From Paenisporosarcina indica (GTDB taxonomy: Bacteria; Bacillota; Bacilli; Bacillales_A; Planococcaceae), in contig NZ_MPTA01000002.1 of assembly GCF_001939075.1 (NCBI RefSeq), positions 186,001-250,000 of the forward strand: a stretch of 64,000 nucleotides of DNA, in the 5' to 3' direction. Made by a program: the position numbers and the translations under genes. Positions 54,235 to 62,934 of this stretch are shown here, piece by piece. The notes under the pieces were generated by a model. It worked only from the letters and a program-made list of their open reading frames with translations. It did not search any database and was not told the origin of the DNA. Each line of letters opens with the position of its first letter. The stretch's first letter is position 1.

Positions 54235-55425
54235 CTATTTAATAACGCCGAGTTCTTTCCCTACTTTTTCATAGATGGCAATGGCATCGTCCAGCATTTG
54301 TTTTGTATGTGCTGCGGTTGGCATGTTACGCACACGGCCTGCCCCTTTTGCTACAGTTGGGAAGACGATTGATTTTGCATAGACGCCTTCTTCAAACAAA
54401 CGTTTAGAGAATTGTTGGGTTAACTTTTCATCGCCGATGATACAAGGAGTGATTGGCGTTTCAGATGCCCCGATGTTGAATCCTAATTTGTCGAGACCCG
54501 CTTTTAAGTAATCACCATTTTCCCATAGCTTATCGTGAAGCTCCGTTGAGTCGATGATCATTTGTAGAGCTGCTGTAATTGCTGCTACGTCACCTGGTGG
54601 GACAGCCGTAGAGAATAGGAACGGACGTGAACGGACTTTTAACCAGTCAATTAATGATTGTTTACCGGCAACATATCCACCGACAACGCCAACCGCTTTG
54701 GACAATGTGCCCATTTGGAAATCGATGTCTTTTTCCAAGCCGAAGTGTTTGACTGTCCCTTTACCTTTACCTGTCACACCTGATCCATGTGCATCGTCGA
54801 CGTATGTAATTAAGTCGAACTCTTTCGCAATTTCAACAATTTCTGGAAGTTTGGCAATGTCACCGTCCATAGAGAAGACGCCGTCAGTGATGACCATTAC
54901 TTTGTTATATAGACCAGATTCTTGTGCTTCTTTTGCTTTGGCACGTAAATCTTCCATATCAGAGTGTTTGAACGCGATGATTTTCGCTTTTGATAAACGA
55001 CACCCATCAATGATTGAAGCGTGGTTTAATTGGTCAGATAAAATCGCATCGTTTTTATCCATGACTGCCGAGATGGCTGCCATATTACAATTGAAACCAG
55101 ATTGGTAGGAAATCGCTGCTTCGGTGCCTTTGAATTCAGCCAATTTCTCTTCCAGTTTTACATGCAGGTCAAGCGTTCCGTTAATTGAACGAACAGCACC
55201 TGCTCCCACTCCATATTTATCAATGGCTTCTTTTGCAATGCGCTTAAGTTCTTCGTTAGTTGCTAATCCTAAATAGTTATTTGAAGATAAGTTAATCAGT
55301 TCTTTCCCGCTAACTTGAATGGTAGCTCCGTTCGGTCCTTCTACTGGATCAACTTCGTTATATAAACCTTGATCTCGTAGTTCTTTCAAGTTTTCTGTTA
55401 AAAAAGCATCTAATACGTTAGACAT
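54235..55425 (-). CDS. kbl: 2-amino-3-ketobutyrate CoA ligase (glycine C-acetyltransferase)
   Basis: PLP enzyme cleaving 2-amino-3-ketobutyrate with CoA to glycine and acetyl-CoA, completing threonine breakdown after Tdh. ~396 residues of the alpha-oxoamine synthase family: [49 protein letters not shown], and PLP-lysine in [23 protein letters not shown] before ATG 55423-55425; the longer frame (55470) lacks support. Related enzymes (BioF) differ in context. Confidence 0.93.
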   Translation of the reverse strand: MSNVLDAFLTENLKELRDQGLYNEVDPVEGPNGATIQVSGKELINLSSNNYLGLATNEELKRIAKEAIDKYGVGAGAVRSINGTLDLHVKLEEKLAEFKGTEAAISYQSGFNCNMAAISAVMDKNDAILSDQLNHASIIDGCRLSKAKIIAFKHSDMEDLRAKAKEAQESGLYNKVMVITDGVFSMDGDIAKLPEIVEIAKEFDLITYVDDAHGSGVTGKGKGTVKHFGLEKDIDFQMGTLSKAVGVVGGYVAGKQSLIDWLKVRSRPFLFSTAVPPGDVAAITAALQMIIDSTELHDKLWENGDYLKAGLDKLGFNIGASETPITPCIIGDEKLTQQFSKRLFEEGVYAKSIVFPTVAKGAGRVRNMPTAAHTKQMLDDAIAIYEKVGKELGVIK

Positions 55426-55581
55426 ATTGCATCTTCCTTTCAAGGCGAATATCTTGCCACAGAACCTCATGATCTGGACACGCTCTTTCTTATAATCTTT
55501 TCCATTTTATCATAAGCTATTCATGAATGCGTAATTTGCATGAAGCGAGCTTAAAGAAGTGACTACACAGGAATAGCGAAC

Positions 55582-55616
55582 ACAAAAACACTCAACCAAT
55601 AGGCAGAGTGTTTTCA
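55582..55616 (-). terminator. Terminator of the sigma/anti-sigma pair
   Basis: Minus strand AAAACACTC, loop, GAGTGTTTTTGTG. Confidence 0.85.
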
Positions 55617-55652
55617 CGTAATAATTCTAAAAGTAATAACCAACGCGCTGCT

Positions 55653-56681
55653 TTATTCTACTTCATGAACTTTTACAAATACGGTTCCAAATAGGCTGTC
55701 ACCTATATAGGCATCTAACTTCCACATTCCGCCTTCGGGCAATGACATGTTGGAAGGTGCATGTCTGTCTGCCCCATTATTTGCTCCACCTAGCCCACCT
55801 TCATACACAAGTATTTGTTCGACACCACTTTCGTGTGTGCCCATAACTCTCAAGTCTCCATCAAACTTGTTTTCGTCTCCCCAAAAATGCCACATATATT
55901 TTTGTTTTTTATTTGGATAAAATCTTGATACGTCATCTTCATTGTCGTAAATAAAACCTACATGTCCTTCTTCCCCAATCATAGTGTAACCACCCGCTTC
56001 AAATAAAGGACTTTCATTCCTATTCGGTTCCTTACTTTCAGTGGCTTCCACTACACTGTTTGATTTTGAAATATGAATGAATGATTGGTCGGAAACTTCA
56101 TTTAGATATCCTTTTAATGCAATTGATATTCCATCGACATTTACCTTGCTTTGATCAAAAATGGAGGAAGGGACTTCTGATTCAACTACAGCAACCTGTC
56201 CTGGCGATATTTCTTTATTAATGTCTATGGAAACTTTAAAGGGATTTCCTTTTAAACCATTTGAAATATTTATATCGTGGCTTAGCAACATGGTCGATTC
56301 CAAAAGAGGATACTTGGAATTGTTCTTTACTTCAATAACATATTTGTGATCTCCCTCGTTTACTTCTTCTTCATTCTGGATGGTGATTTTAATTTGTTCC
56401 GCTTCGGCTAGGTACGGGTTGGCATTCTTGAATTCCGAACCTGCTAGTTCACTGTTTTGTATGTTGCTTTTCCCATCACTGATGAAAGTTAGACTAAGTA
56501 TGAATACGATAATGGCTGTAGAGGCTAAAACTGTCCAATAAACCGGATGGAAATGCCTTTTGTTCCGATTCCTATGTTCAATTTTCTCTAGAATTTCATT
56601 TTTCTCGTCATTCCTGAATTCTACATTCTCTTCCAGAAAGTTCTGCACCCTTGTTGATATTTTCTTGTCGAAATTATCCAT
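55653..56681 (-). CDS. Membrane anti-sigma-like protein with DUF4871-like C-terminus
   Basis: Probable partner of the ECF sigma factor encoded just upstream. ~342 residues: cytoplasmic N-terminus ~1-45 (RVQNFLEENVEFRNDEKNEILEKI), one membrane segment ~50-70 (VYWTVLASTAIIVFILSLTFI), then an external part with an immunoglobulin-like region (~85-200) and a C-terminal domain with KQKYMWHFWGDENKFDG and GGMWKLDAYIGDSLFGTVFVKV, like YhfM/DUF4871. It has no zinc-binding HXXXCXXC motif of classical ZAS anti-sigmas. Start 2 bp after the sigma gene stop; GGGGGC ribosome-binding site. Confidence 0.78.
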   Translation of the reverse strand: MDNFDKKISTRVQNFLEENVEFRNDEKNEILEKIEHRNRNKRHFHPVYWTVLASTAIIVFILSLTFISDGKSNIQNSELAGSEFKNANPYLAEAEQIKITIQNEEEVNEGDHKYVIEVKNNSKYPLLESTMLLSHDINISNGLKGNPFKVSIDINKEISPGQVAVVESEVPSSIFDQSKVNVDGISIALKGYLNEVSDQSFIHISKSNSVVEATESKEPNRNESPLFEAGGYTMIGEEGHVGFIYDNEDDVSRFYPNKKQKYMWHFWGDENKFDGDLRVMGTHESGVEQILVYEGGLGGANNGADRHAPSNMSLPEGGMWKLDAYIGDSLFGTVFVKVHEVE

Positions 56682-56682
56682 A

Positions 56683-57222
56683 TTATTTGCCCCCTTCAAG
56701 CTTTGATTGAAGCATTCCCTTGCCACGTAGCAACCGGGATTTCACTGTGTTTATACTGATTTCCAGCACCTCGCTGATTTCACTCATGCTCATTTCCTGA
56801 TAATAATATAAAATCAGCACTTCCTTATATTTGGTTGATAGAATTGATATTTGCTTTATTATTTCTGTTGAATTAAGTCCTTGTATGTACTGGTTCTCTG
56901 CTGAATCATTTGTTTCTACTGGGAAAACCTCTGACTTATATATCATATTTTTCACGCTCCACCGTTTCCGATTGTCCTTGCATTTGTTGATGGTAATGCG
57001 GATGAGCCAAGTCTTATAACTTGATTCATGTCGGTAATTAGATAAATTTTTGTAACTAGAAATAAATACTTCCTGAATAATATCCTCGCATTCAGCCAAA
57101 TCGTTGACATACAGATACGCTATCCGTTTCAATTCAGTAGCATAATCCTGTATCAACTGTGACAGAAGTTTATCTTTATCATTCTCAAAGTACATCAGAT
57201 TATCTGAATTTAGATTCAACAC
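56683..57222 (-). CDS. ECF-type RNA polymerase sigma factor
   Basis: ~179 residues. Region 2: DYATELKRIAYLYVNDLAECEDIIQEVFISSYKNL followed by KTWLIRITINKCKDNRKRW. Region 4: LSTKYKEVLILYYYQEMSMSEISEVLEISINTVKSRLLRGK. This is the complete two-domain ECF layout. The GTG start has GGAAGGGG upstream. It heads a two-gene operon with its membrane partner, typical for envelope stress control. No clear autoregulatory promoter was found. Confidence 0.93.
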   Translation of the reverse strand: MLNLNSDNLMYFENDKDKLLSQLIQDYATELKRIAYLYVNDLAECEDIIQEVFISSYKNLSNYRHESSYKTWLIRITINKCKDNRKRWSVKNMIYKSEVFPVETNDSAENQYIQGLNSTEIIKQISILSTKYKEVLILYYYQEMSMSEISEVLEISINTVKSRLLRGKGMLQSKLEGGK

Positions 57223-57460
57223 CTTTTATCCCCTTCCTTCATCTATTAGACGATTACCATCCTGGTTTTGACCCGTAAACTAAATAAAAGATCGAGACGA
57301 TTCTAAAGGAGCGGATGTGCTTCCAAATTCCTCACTGTAAGAAGCAGGCAATCTCTCTACCTATTGTAATAAAAAAAGATACCTTTAAAACTGCCGAAAT
57401 TATATGTTCGGCAGTTTCCTATGATAAACAGTAGGTATAATCCTTTCTTTGGCAGACACA

Positions 57461-57491
57461 AAAAAAGCGAGCTCGATTTGAGCCCGCTCAT
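57461..57491 (-). terminator. Terminator of the M6-type protease gene
   Basis: Minus strand GAGCGGGCTC, loop, GAGCTCGC, TTTTTTTGTG. A second stem AAACTGCCGAA/TTCGGCAGTTT lies at ~57389-57418 without a good T-run. Confidence 0.9.
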
Positions 57492-57496
57492 GAAGA

Positions 57497-59599
57497 TTAC
57501 TTCTTTTTCGCTTTGCCATTATTCGTTTTCAATCCTACTTCATACGTAAAGTCTTGTGCATTTTTTTGACCTGGTTTAGCAGCGTATGATGTAATCATTT
57601 TCACATTCCCTTTTGTCAGGAAATTACGAACTTGCAGCGCTTCTGTTTCCGTTACGTTAAACGGATCAATCTGCACTACTTTTTGTTTGCCGTTTGCGCG
57701 CGTTTGTATCAAGGTCACTGTAAAATCGACGTACTCACCTTTTAATTCAGCAAGGGACTTGAATGCCTCAGTTGATGAACCGTCTGCTGAGAAGTCACCA
57801 AGTTGAATATTTTTGATGAACCAACCTTGTTCATTAGAGCCCCAGTCTGTCAGGTTTCTGAATGATACAAGTACATCTTTTCCAGCATATGGAGATAGAT
57901 TAAACGATTCTGTTGACCAGTCTCCATTCGTTCCTGTGAAACCTGGTACATTTTCTTTGATGGTTGGATATCCTTCTTCCACAACATCAGATCGTGTATT
58001 GGCATTTTCAAGTGACGTCCATGTTTCCCCATTGTCTGTAGATACTTGAACGATTCCGAAATCCCATTGTTCTTCAATTTTGTAGAAATGCTCAAATGTC
58101 AGCGTTGGGTTTTCTGTTGGGACCTTCGCATTGAAAATTAACGCTTGATCCGCTTCATCTCCATTGTTTGCATGAAGTACTTGTTCCCCAGAAGCTTTTG
58201 GATTAGCTACCGTTGACCATTGTAATGGCAAGAAATCTACGCCATCAAATTTCAGTGAACGCACATCATTCCCAAAGTTAAACTCTTTAAAGTCTCCCCC
58301 CCAAGCTGGTACGCCTACTTTTTCAAATGTTAATGCTTTTTCGAAGTCCACTGTTTTCCCGCGAAGGTCTCCAGCAGCATTGATCGGTAATTCACGTAAA
58401 TTGATACTATCAAACTTGTAATCACTGCTTACACTACTGTCATCTAAAGTAAGAGCTGTCATAAAGTCTTGATATACATCCGTGAATGTTTTGTCTGAAC
58501 CATAAGCCGCTAAGCGTTCATTTACAGAGGCAATCCCTTGAGACATGCCATCTGTTGCTAATTCTCGAATAAATTCTTTCCCAAATTTATCGTACATATA
58601 AAGGGTGAACAAATACGTTTGACCATAATCTGCAATGGTTTCAGGCCCAGTTGCAGCTCCTTGATGCTCATCCCAGTTTACTAACGAGTTTTCAGGATGA
58701 TCCAAGTAGAAGTTAATTGAACCTTCTCCATGACCATATCCACCTAGGAACTCAGAGAAGGTAGACATCCCTTCGTTTAACCACGTTTCCTCAGAACCAT
58801 CATTATCCGCTTGAATCAAATGTTGCAATTCATGAATGGTTGTTCCAAAGAATGTGTTTTCCAAGCGAGTTGCCCATGAATTCGTATCGATCGTTACAAT
58901 GTTTCTATCTGTATAGTTTTCTAGTGTTTGCCAGAAGAAACCTGCTACGAAGAATGGATAGCTAGGATTATTCCACCCTTCATCTCGAATGTTGTCAACT
59001 AACATAATTACTTTGTCTGATCCTTCATAGTATCCTTTTGGAACTGCTCCTATATCAACTAAACCAGCATTAGAACCATCCAATGCATCTGGTGTACCGA
59101 AGAACTCGGTAGCTTTCGGGTATATATTCGAGTCAAATTCATCTCGTAATTTATCTACTTGAGCTTGTGTCACAACATCGGCAGGTTTCGGGTTATTTGG
59201 GCCGTAAGCTAAATCGTCCGCTACCCAAATTTCAACATTGTCTCCGACACTGCGTAAAGTGAATTTCTTAAATGCTAGATTGCGATTCAAGAATGATTTC
59301 GTCCCACCATCAAAAGTAAACGGGCTTTCTACTGTAGCTGAATTCTGGCCATGACCAGTTTCATCTTCCAATTGACCTGCTTGAGCTTTTAGTCTCTCTT
59401 CTGCTTGCTCCAGAAAACTTTCATTTTGAGAAATATTTTGCAAATATTGATCAATATCCACTCGATCTCCATATTTTGCGGTGTTAAAATTTTCATATGG
59501 GCTTGTTGTTTCTACTGGAGCTGCTGTTGCGGCTGGTGCGAATAATGATGCTGCAAGAGCTCCTGTAGATAAAATTGAAAATAACTTCTTTTTACTCAA
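57497..59599 (-). CDS. Secreted zinc metalloprotease, M6/immune inhibitor A-like
   Basis: Exported neutral protease. 700 residues: Sec signal peptide ~1-27 with AATAA-P cleavage area, a propeptide-like acidic stretch to ~90, catalytic region with HELQH (256-260) and the downstream glutamate in ETWLNEGMS (~276), then beta-sandwich domains with VPAWGGDFKEFNFG and a MAM/choice-of-anchor-like block (DWSTESFNLSPYAGKDVLVSFRNLTDWGSNEQGW). The C-terminus is Lys-rich with no LPXTG, so the protein is released. TTG start with GAGGGG upstream. Lies upstream of an ECF operon; link unproven. Confidence 0.9.
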   Translation of the reverse strand: MSKKKLFSILSTGALAASLFAPAATAAPVETTSPYENFNTAKYGDRVDIDQYLQNISQNESFLEQAEERLKAQAGQLEDETGHGQNSATVESPFTFDGGTKSFLNRNLAFKKFTLRSVGDNVEIWVADDLAYGPNNPKPADVVTQAQVDKLRDEFDSNIYPKATEFFGTPDALDGSNAGLVDIGAVPKGYYEGSDKVIMLVDNIRDEGWNNPSYPFFVAGFFWQTLENYTDRNIVTIDTNSWATRLENTFFGTTIHELQHLIQADNDGSEETWLNEGMSTFSEFLGGYGHGEGSINFYLDHPENSLVNWDEHQGAATGPETIADYGQTYLFTLYMYDKFGKEFIRELATDGMSQGIASVNERLAAYGSDKTFTDVYQDFMTALTLDDSSVSSDYKFDSINLRELPINAAGDLRGKTVDFEKALTFEKVGVPAWGGDFKEFNFGNDVRSLKFDGVDFLPLQWSTVANPKASGEQVLHANNGDEADQALIFNAKVPTENPTLTFEHFYKIEEQWDFGIVQVSTDNGETWTSLENANTRSDVVEEGYPTIKENVPGFTGTNGDWSTESFNLSPYAGKDVLVSFRNLTDWGSNEQGWFIKNIQLGDFSADGSSTEAFKSLAELKGEYVDFTVTLIQTRANGKQKVVQIDPFNVTETEALQVRNFLTKGNVKMITSYAAKPGQKNAQDFTYEVGLKTNNGKAKKK

Positions 59600-59692
59600 C
59601 TGAATTTCCCCTCTCGGCTACTATACTGACTAATAATAGATTTGAGGTTAAGTGTAACACTTGTAATAAATCTGAAGAATACGATTATTGAA

Positions 59693-60781
59693 TCAATTAT
59701 ACGAGGTGGTATTATCTATCTTTTGGAATAGTTCTTCCTCAATTTCTTGCCATTTATAGTTATTTACACACGCATCCAAAGTCTCTCTGACGGTTTCATC
59801 ATCGGTAAAATGGACCTGTAAATACTCCGTTGCATGCAGGATTTCTTCACGATATCGAGCAACTATGTCATCCACCACTAGCTGTTCTTTTTCGTTCAAT
59901 TCCCGGAATTTTTTCACATCGTAAATTTCGTCTCCCGGACGTTCGGGCTCGTATTCATGCGGACTAGTGCTATCAAAAATAATTGTTTGGAGCTCTGGGA
60001 GCCACACATAATCAATGCTGCTACAATCCAGTCCGCACCAGCCCCACTGAGTATCAAGGCCTAGACTCTCTGCTTTCTCCGCAAAACTCTTCATTAGCGT
60101 GGATTTACCCCCACCTGGAAACCCTTTGATGAAGATGCGTCTTTTGACCCCTTTAGTTAGGGATGCGAAATGATCTTTTGCTCCAAGTGGCGTTAATGTT
60201 CCCATAAGTCGGTGTGTTCGGTGAGGTGTTTTATCAAATTGCAGGGTTGAAAATGTCGTGTCGAACAATTTTTTCGCTTGTTCATCAAATCCATTCCAAT
60301 CCATTCCTGATACATATGGAAGTTCCCATTCATCATGAATGTTTTTGGCATTGGTCATCGTCTGTAACGCTTTAGCTAACCACTGTTCACTATGAATCAC
60401 TTTTTCTCTTATAAATCCACCATGTATGCGTAAGTTCAGTTCATCATAGGCTTCATAAAATGACACGACATGATGGACACTGCCATAATATTTCGGTTCG
60501 AATGACACCGGATGTGAAGCCTGCAAAAATAAGACGCGGAGCCCCTTAACATAGGTAGCTTCAATGATCTCTGTGTGTAATGGATCGTAAAACCACTCAA
60601 TATCATACCCACGTTTTACATAATGAAAGCCGACTTGCTTAAACAACTCCGATAATTTGAATGTTGGAGGAGATTTGATATAAAACACTTTTTGGGCTTC
60701 ATTAATTAAGTCACCATAGATATTTTTCATTCCTTGGCCAGTAAAAGCTCGCCCAAATTGATGCGTAATTGTTCCGTTCAT
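59693..60781 (-). CDS. P-loop protein with two similar halves (PRK06851-like)
   Basis: Function unknown. 362 residues. The second half has Walker A FIKGFPGGGKSTLMKSF (~215-231), preceded by HRLMGTLTPLGAKDHFASL. The first half begins HQFGRAFTGQGMKNIYGDLINEAQKVFYIKSPPTFKLSELF, aligned in the same way but with the P-loop lost (SPPTFKLS for FPGGGKST). So it appears to be an internal duplication with one dead nucleotide site. It resembles the family annotated as PRK06851 (from memory). Single gene; AAAGGAATG before the ATG. Confidence 0.75.
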   Translation of the reverse strand: MNGTITHQFGRAFTGQGMKNIYGDLINEAQKVFYIKSPPTFKLSELFKQVGFHYVKRGYDIEWFYDPLHTEIIEATYVKGLRVLFLQASHPVSFEPKYYGSVHHVVSFYEAYDELNLRIHGGFIREKVIHSEQWLAKALQTMTNAKNIHDEWELPYVSGMDWNGFDEQAKKLFDTTFSTLQFDKTPHRTHRLMGTLTPLGAKDHFASLTKGVKRRIFIKGFPGGGKSTLMKSFAEKAESLGLDTQWGWCGLDCSSIDYVWLPELQTIIFDSTSPHEYEPERPGDEIYDVKKFRELNEKEQLVVDDIVARYREEILHATEYLQVHFTDDETVRETLDACVNNYKWQEIEEELFQKIDNTTSYN

Positions 60782-60844
60782 AGTCTCATTCCTTTCATTG
60801 TTTTAACTCATCTAGTGTATGAATGGACACCTGAAAACATGAAA

Positions 60845-60873
60845 AAAAGTGCACACCGAAGTGTACACTTTTG
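60845..60873. terminator. Hairpin upstream of the P-loop gene
   Basis: AAAAGTGCACAC, CGAA loop, GTGTACACTTTT, with A and T runs. No gene ends beside it on either strand, so it may be a remnant. Confidence 0.5.
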
Positions 60874-60900
60874 AACTTACATGGGGTGTTAAATTATGAT

Positions 60901-61072
60901 GTTCTTTATCATGCATTTGCGCTGCCGCACGTTCCGCATGAGCCAACAAGTATGAAGACCGCATACTTGTGGGTCTCACGCTTCACGCTCTTGCGGCCGT
61001 GTAGGCGCAAATGCACTCTTCTTCTTTTCTAACCACAAGTAGTATTCTTTAACATAGCCAATAATAAAAGCT
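60901..61072 (+). repeat. Palindromic element, copy A
   Basis: ~170 bp. Core inverted repeat 60912-61015: TGCATTTGCGC matches GCGCAAATGCA exactly, with inner pairs CCGCA/TGCGG, GAGCC/GGGTCTC and CAAGTATG/CATACTTG. The distal part ATTCTTTAACATAGCCAATAATAAAAG (split at 61046-61072) is conserved in copy B. No transposase or coding frame inside. Confidence 0.88.
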
Positions 61073-61104
61073 GAGTGAGTGCTCAGTTGTAATTATCGTG
61101 GGTC

Positions 61105-61176
61105 ACGTAGGAATAATTGAGGATGACGTAAGAAAATAACGAAATTACGTAGGAATTATCGTCGTTCAGGTAGGAA
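61105..61176. repeat. 21-bp-period array 12 (ACGTAGGAA core)
   Basis: Cores at 61105 (ACGTAGGAA), 61126 (ACGTAAGAA), 61147 (ACGTAGGAA), 61168 (AGGTAGGAA), 21-bp steps. A leading GCTGAGTGAGTGCTCAGTTGTAA (61070-61092, split) occupies the phase of a further unit. Reverse orientation of arrays 1, 3, 8. It sits between direct copies A and B of the palindromic element. Confidence 0.9.
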
Positions 61177-61227
61177 ACTCCCCTTTATTGGCAAATTTTA
61201 AATAACAAAGCTGTACTAAACTAACCT

Positions 61228-61401
61228 GTCCTTTATCGGGCATTTGCGCTGCCGCACGTTCCGCATGAGCCAACAAGTATGATAGAACACATACGTGTTG
61301 TTCTCATTCTTCACGCTTTTGCGGCCATACAGGCGTAAATGCACTCTCTCGATTCTAATTCGATTTGGGAAGCGTTCTTTAACATAGTCATATATTAAAA
61401 G
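61228..61401 (+). repeat. Palindromic element, copy B
   Basis: Direct repeat of copy A, 328 bp downstream: GCATTTGCGCTGCCGCACG, TTCCGCATGAGCCAACAAG, TTGCGGCC, GCGTAAATGCACTCT and the distal TTCTTTAACATAGTCATATA. The loop differs (AACACATACGTGTTGTTC), and the stem still pairs through compensatory changes (ACACATACGTGTTGTT region), suggesting that folding matters. Confidence 0.88.
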
Positions 61402-61447
61402 ACCTCTCAATAGAGGTGGCCACCGAAAAAGTCTATAAAGTCTAACT

Positions 61448-61488
61448 TAAGCGAGCCTTTCCCGATAAATCAAGGAAAGGCTCGCTTC
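61448..61488 (-). terminator. yczE terminator (bidirectional)
   Basis: AAGCGAGCCTTTCC, loop, GGAAAGGCTCGCTT. It lies ~185 nt after the yczE stop; the sequence between (61489-61672) has no gene, only a GC-rich stretch resembling a degenerate repeat (TTCTCGCGGGAGTC). Confidence 0.7.
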
Positions 61489-61672
61489 TAATTTGTATAC
61501 ACTGTACTGAATTGTCTAGGCAGAACAGCGTTGGGGCCTTTAAGTGCTAGCCGAAGCAAGAAGACGGGCAGTGCTCTACTTCCTGGCTTCTCGCGGGAGT
61601 CATCCACAAAGCGACAAAGCATTATTAGACAGTTTCTTTTAATAAAGCATCATCACAAAAGAATTTACACTT

Positions 61673-62305
61673 TTATCGTTGAGGAGCGGCTACTTGTTGT
61701 CTTTCAATGCATTTTTGTAACCTTGCTTGAGACCATGGCAACGTCATCTGAACAATTTGACCAAGACATAACGCGACGAGAATTGTGCCAATTCCTACTG
61801 GACCACCCAGCAACCAGCCGATGATGCCCACCCCAGTTTCTAGAAGTGTACGAACCCGTTTGATTGACCAGCCCGTCTTTTTCATTAATACGAGCATTAC
61901 CGAATCACGAGGTCCCGCTCCAACGTTGGCTGATACATATACCCCTACACCCAGTCCCATTATTACTACACCCAGGATAAATAGGATGATCTGTCCGGCT
62001 AAATTCGATACGTCAGGAATCATCCAGTTAAAGAGATCAATAAATAACCCAATTGCAATCATATTTAACCAAGTTCCAATTTGTGGCCAACTTTTTGTTA
62101 CAAGCGCTGTTCCTGTTACAAGGAGTAAACCTGTAATAATCGACCATGTCCCAATGGTCAGACCAAAATGTATATTTAAACCTACATGAAGCACATCCCA
62201 CGGACTAATACCGAGTGATTGTCCCTTAATGCATAACGTAATACCGAGCGAGAATATAAGTAACCCTACAAAGAAAAATGTCCATCTCCATAAGCTTGAA
62301 TTCAT
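61673..62305 (-). CDS. yczE: YczE-like integral membrane protein
   Basis: Membrane protein of the YczE/YyaS/YitT-related group, function unclear; B. subtilis YczE affects bacillaene/surfactin production. 210 residues, five membrane segments. Conserved SLGITLCIKGQSLGISPWDVLHVGL, VGVYVSANVGAGPRDSVM and GWLLGGPVGIGTILVAL. GGTGAGCAG before the ATG. Single gene. Confidence 0.85.
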   Translation of the reverse strand: MNSSLWRWTFFFVGLLIFSLGITLCIKGQSLGISPWDVLHVGLNIHFGLTIGTWSIITGLLLVTGTALVTKSWPQIGTWLNMIAIGLFIDLFNWMIPDVSNLAGQIILFILGVVIMGLGVGVYVSANVGAGPRDSVMLVLMKKTGWSIKRVRTLLETGVGIIGWLLGGPVGIGTILVALCLGQIVQMTLPWSQARLQKCIERQQVAAPQR

Positions 62306-62419
62306 CTGCTCACCTTCTTCCTAAGAAAAATCCATTCACGTCATGCATGAATGGATGTAAAATCTTATAATTAGTAGTATAGCAATTAATTGTAAATTCG
62401 TGCATCAACTTAGGTTCGT

Positions 62420-62905
62420 TCATGTCAACGCCACATAGGTACCTAGCGTGCATGCCACCAAATCTCTTGGTTTAAGGTGAATTTGCATGCCAATCTTCCC
62501 TGCACTGACTATCATTGTGTTCAGTTCTTTTGCGGAATCGTCGATAAAAGTGGGAAACAGTTTTTTCATGCCAAGTGGTGAGCAGCCTCCCCGGACATAC
62601 CCTGTTAGACCAAGTAAATCTTTCACTGGGAGCATCTCAATTTTCTTTGCCCCTGCAGCTTTTGCGGCTGCTTTCAAGTTTAATTCTTGTGCTACAGGGA
62701 CCAAGAATACGAATACTTTTCCTGGTCCCGTTGTAGCCACTAATGTTTTAAAGACTTTTTCAACCGGTTGCCCAATTTTTTGTGCAACCGATACGCCATC
62801 GATTTTGCCATCTGTCACTTCATATTCGAACAACTGATACGTTACATTTTGTTGATCGAGGAAGCGTACTGCATTTGTTTTCGAGATTTTTGGAGACTTT
62901 GCCAT
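62420..62905 (-). CDS. ybaK: Cys-tRNA(Pro)/Cys-tRNA(Cys) deacylase (YbaK/EbsC)
   Basis: Trans-editing enzyme that hydrolyses mischarged Cys-tRNA-Pro. 161 residues. YbaK fold: KISKTNAVRFLDQQNVTYQLFEYE, VSVAQKIGQPVEKVFKTLV (catalytic Lys region), GYVRGGCSPLGMKK and the C-terminal IVSAGKIGMQIHLKPRDLV. Start ATG with GGAAAGAGGAAG upstream; it lies 29 bp after topB on the same strand. Confidence 0.92.
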   Translation of the reverse strand: MAKSPKISKTNAVRFLDQQNVTYQLFEYEVTDGKIDGVSVAQKIGQPVEKVFKTLVATTGPGKVFVFLVPVAQELNLKAAAKAAGAKKIEMLPVKDLLGLTGYVRGGCSPLGMKKLFPTFIDDSAKELNTMIVSAGKIGMQIHLKPRDLVACTLGTYVALT

Positions 62906-62934
62906 AGAAACTTCCTCTTTCCATCAAAACATCC

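Noticed and set aside
54554-55108. 184-codon frame antisense to kbl
   Set aside because: Shadow of kbl, which carries all active-site motifs.
60845-61672. Insertion sequence or integron at the repeat-rich locus
   Set aside because: No transposase or integrase frame, no attC-like or IS-type termini; only palindromic elements and a 21-bp array are present.
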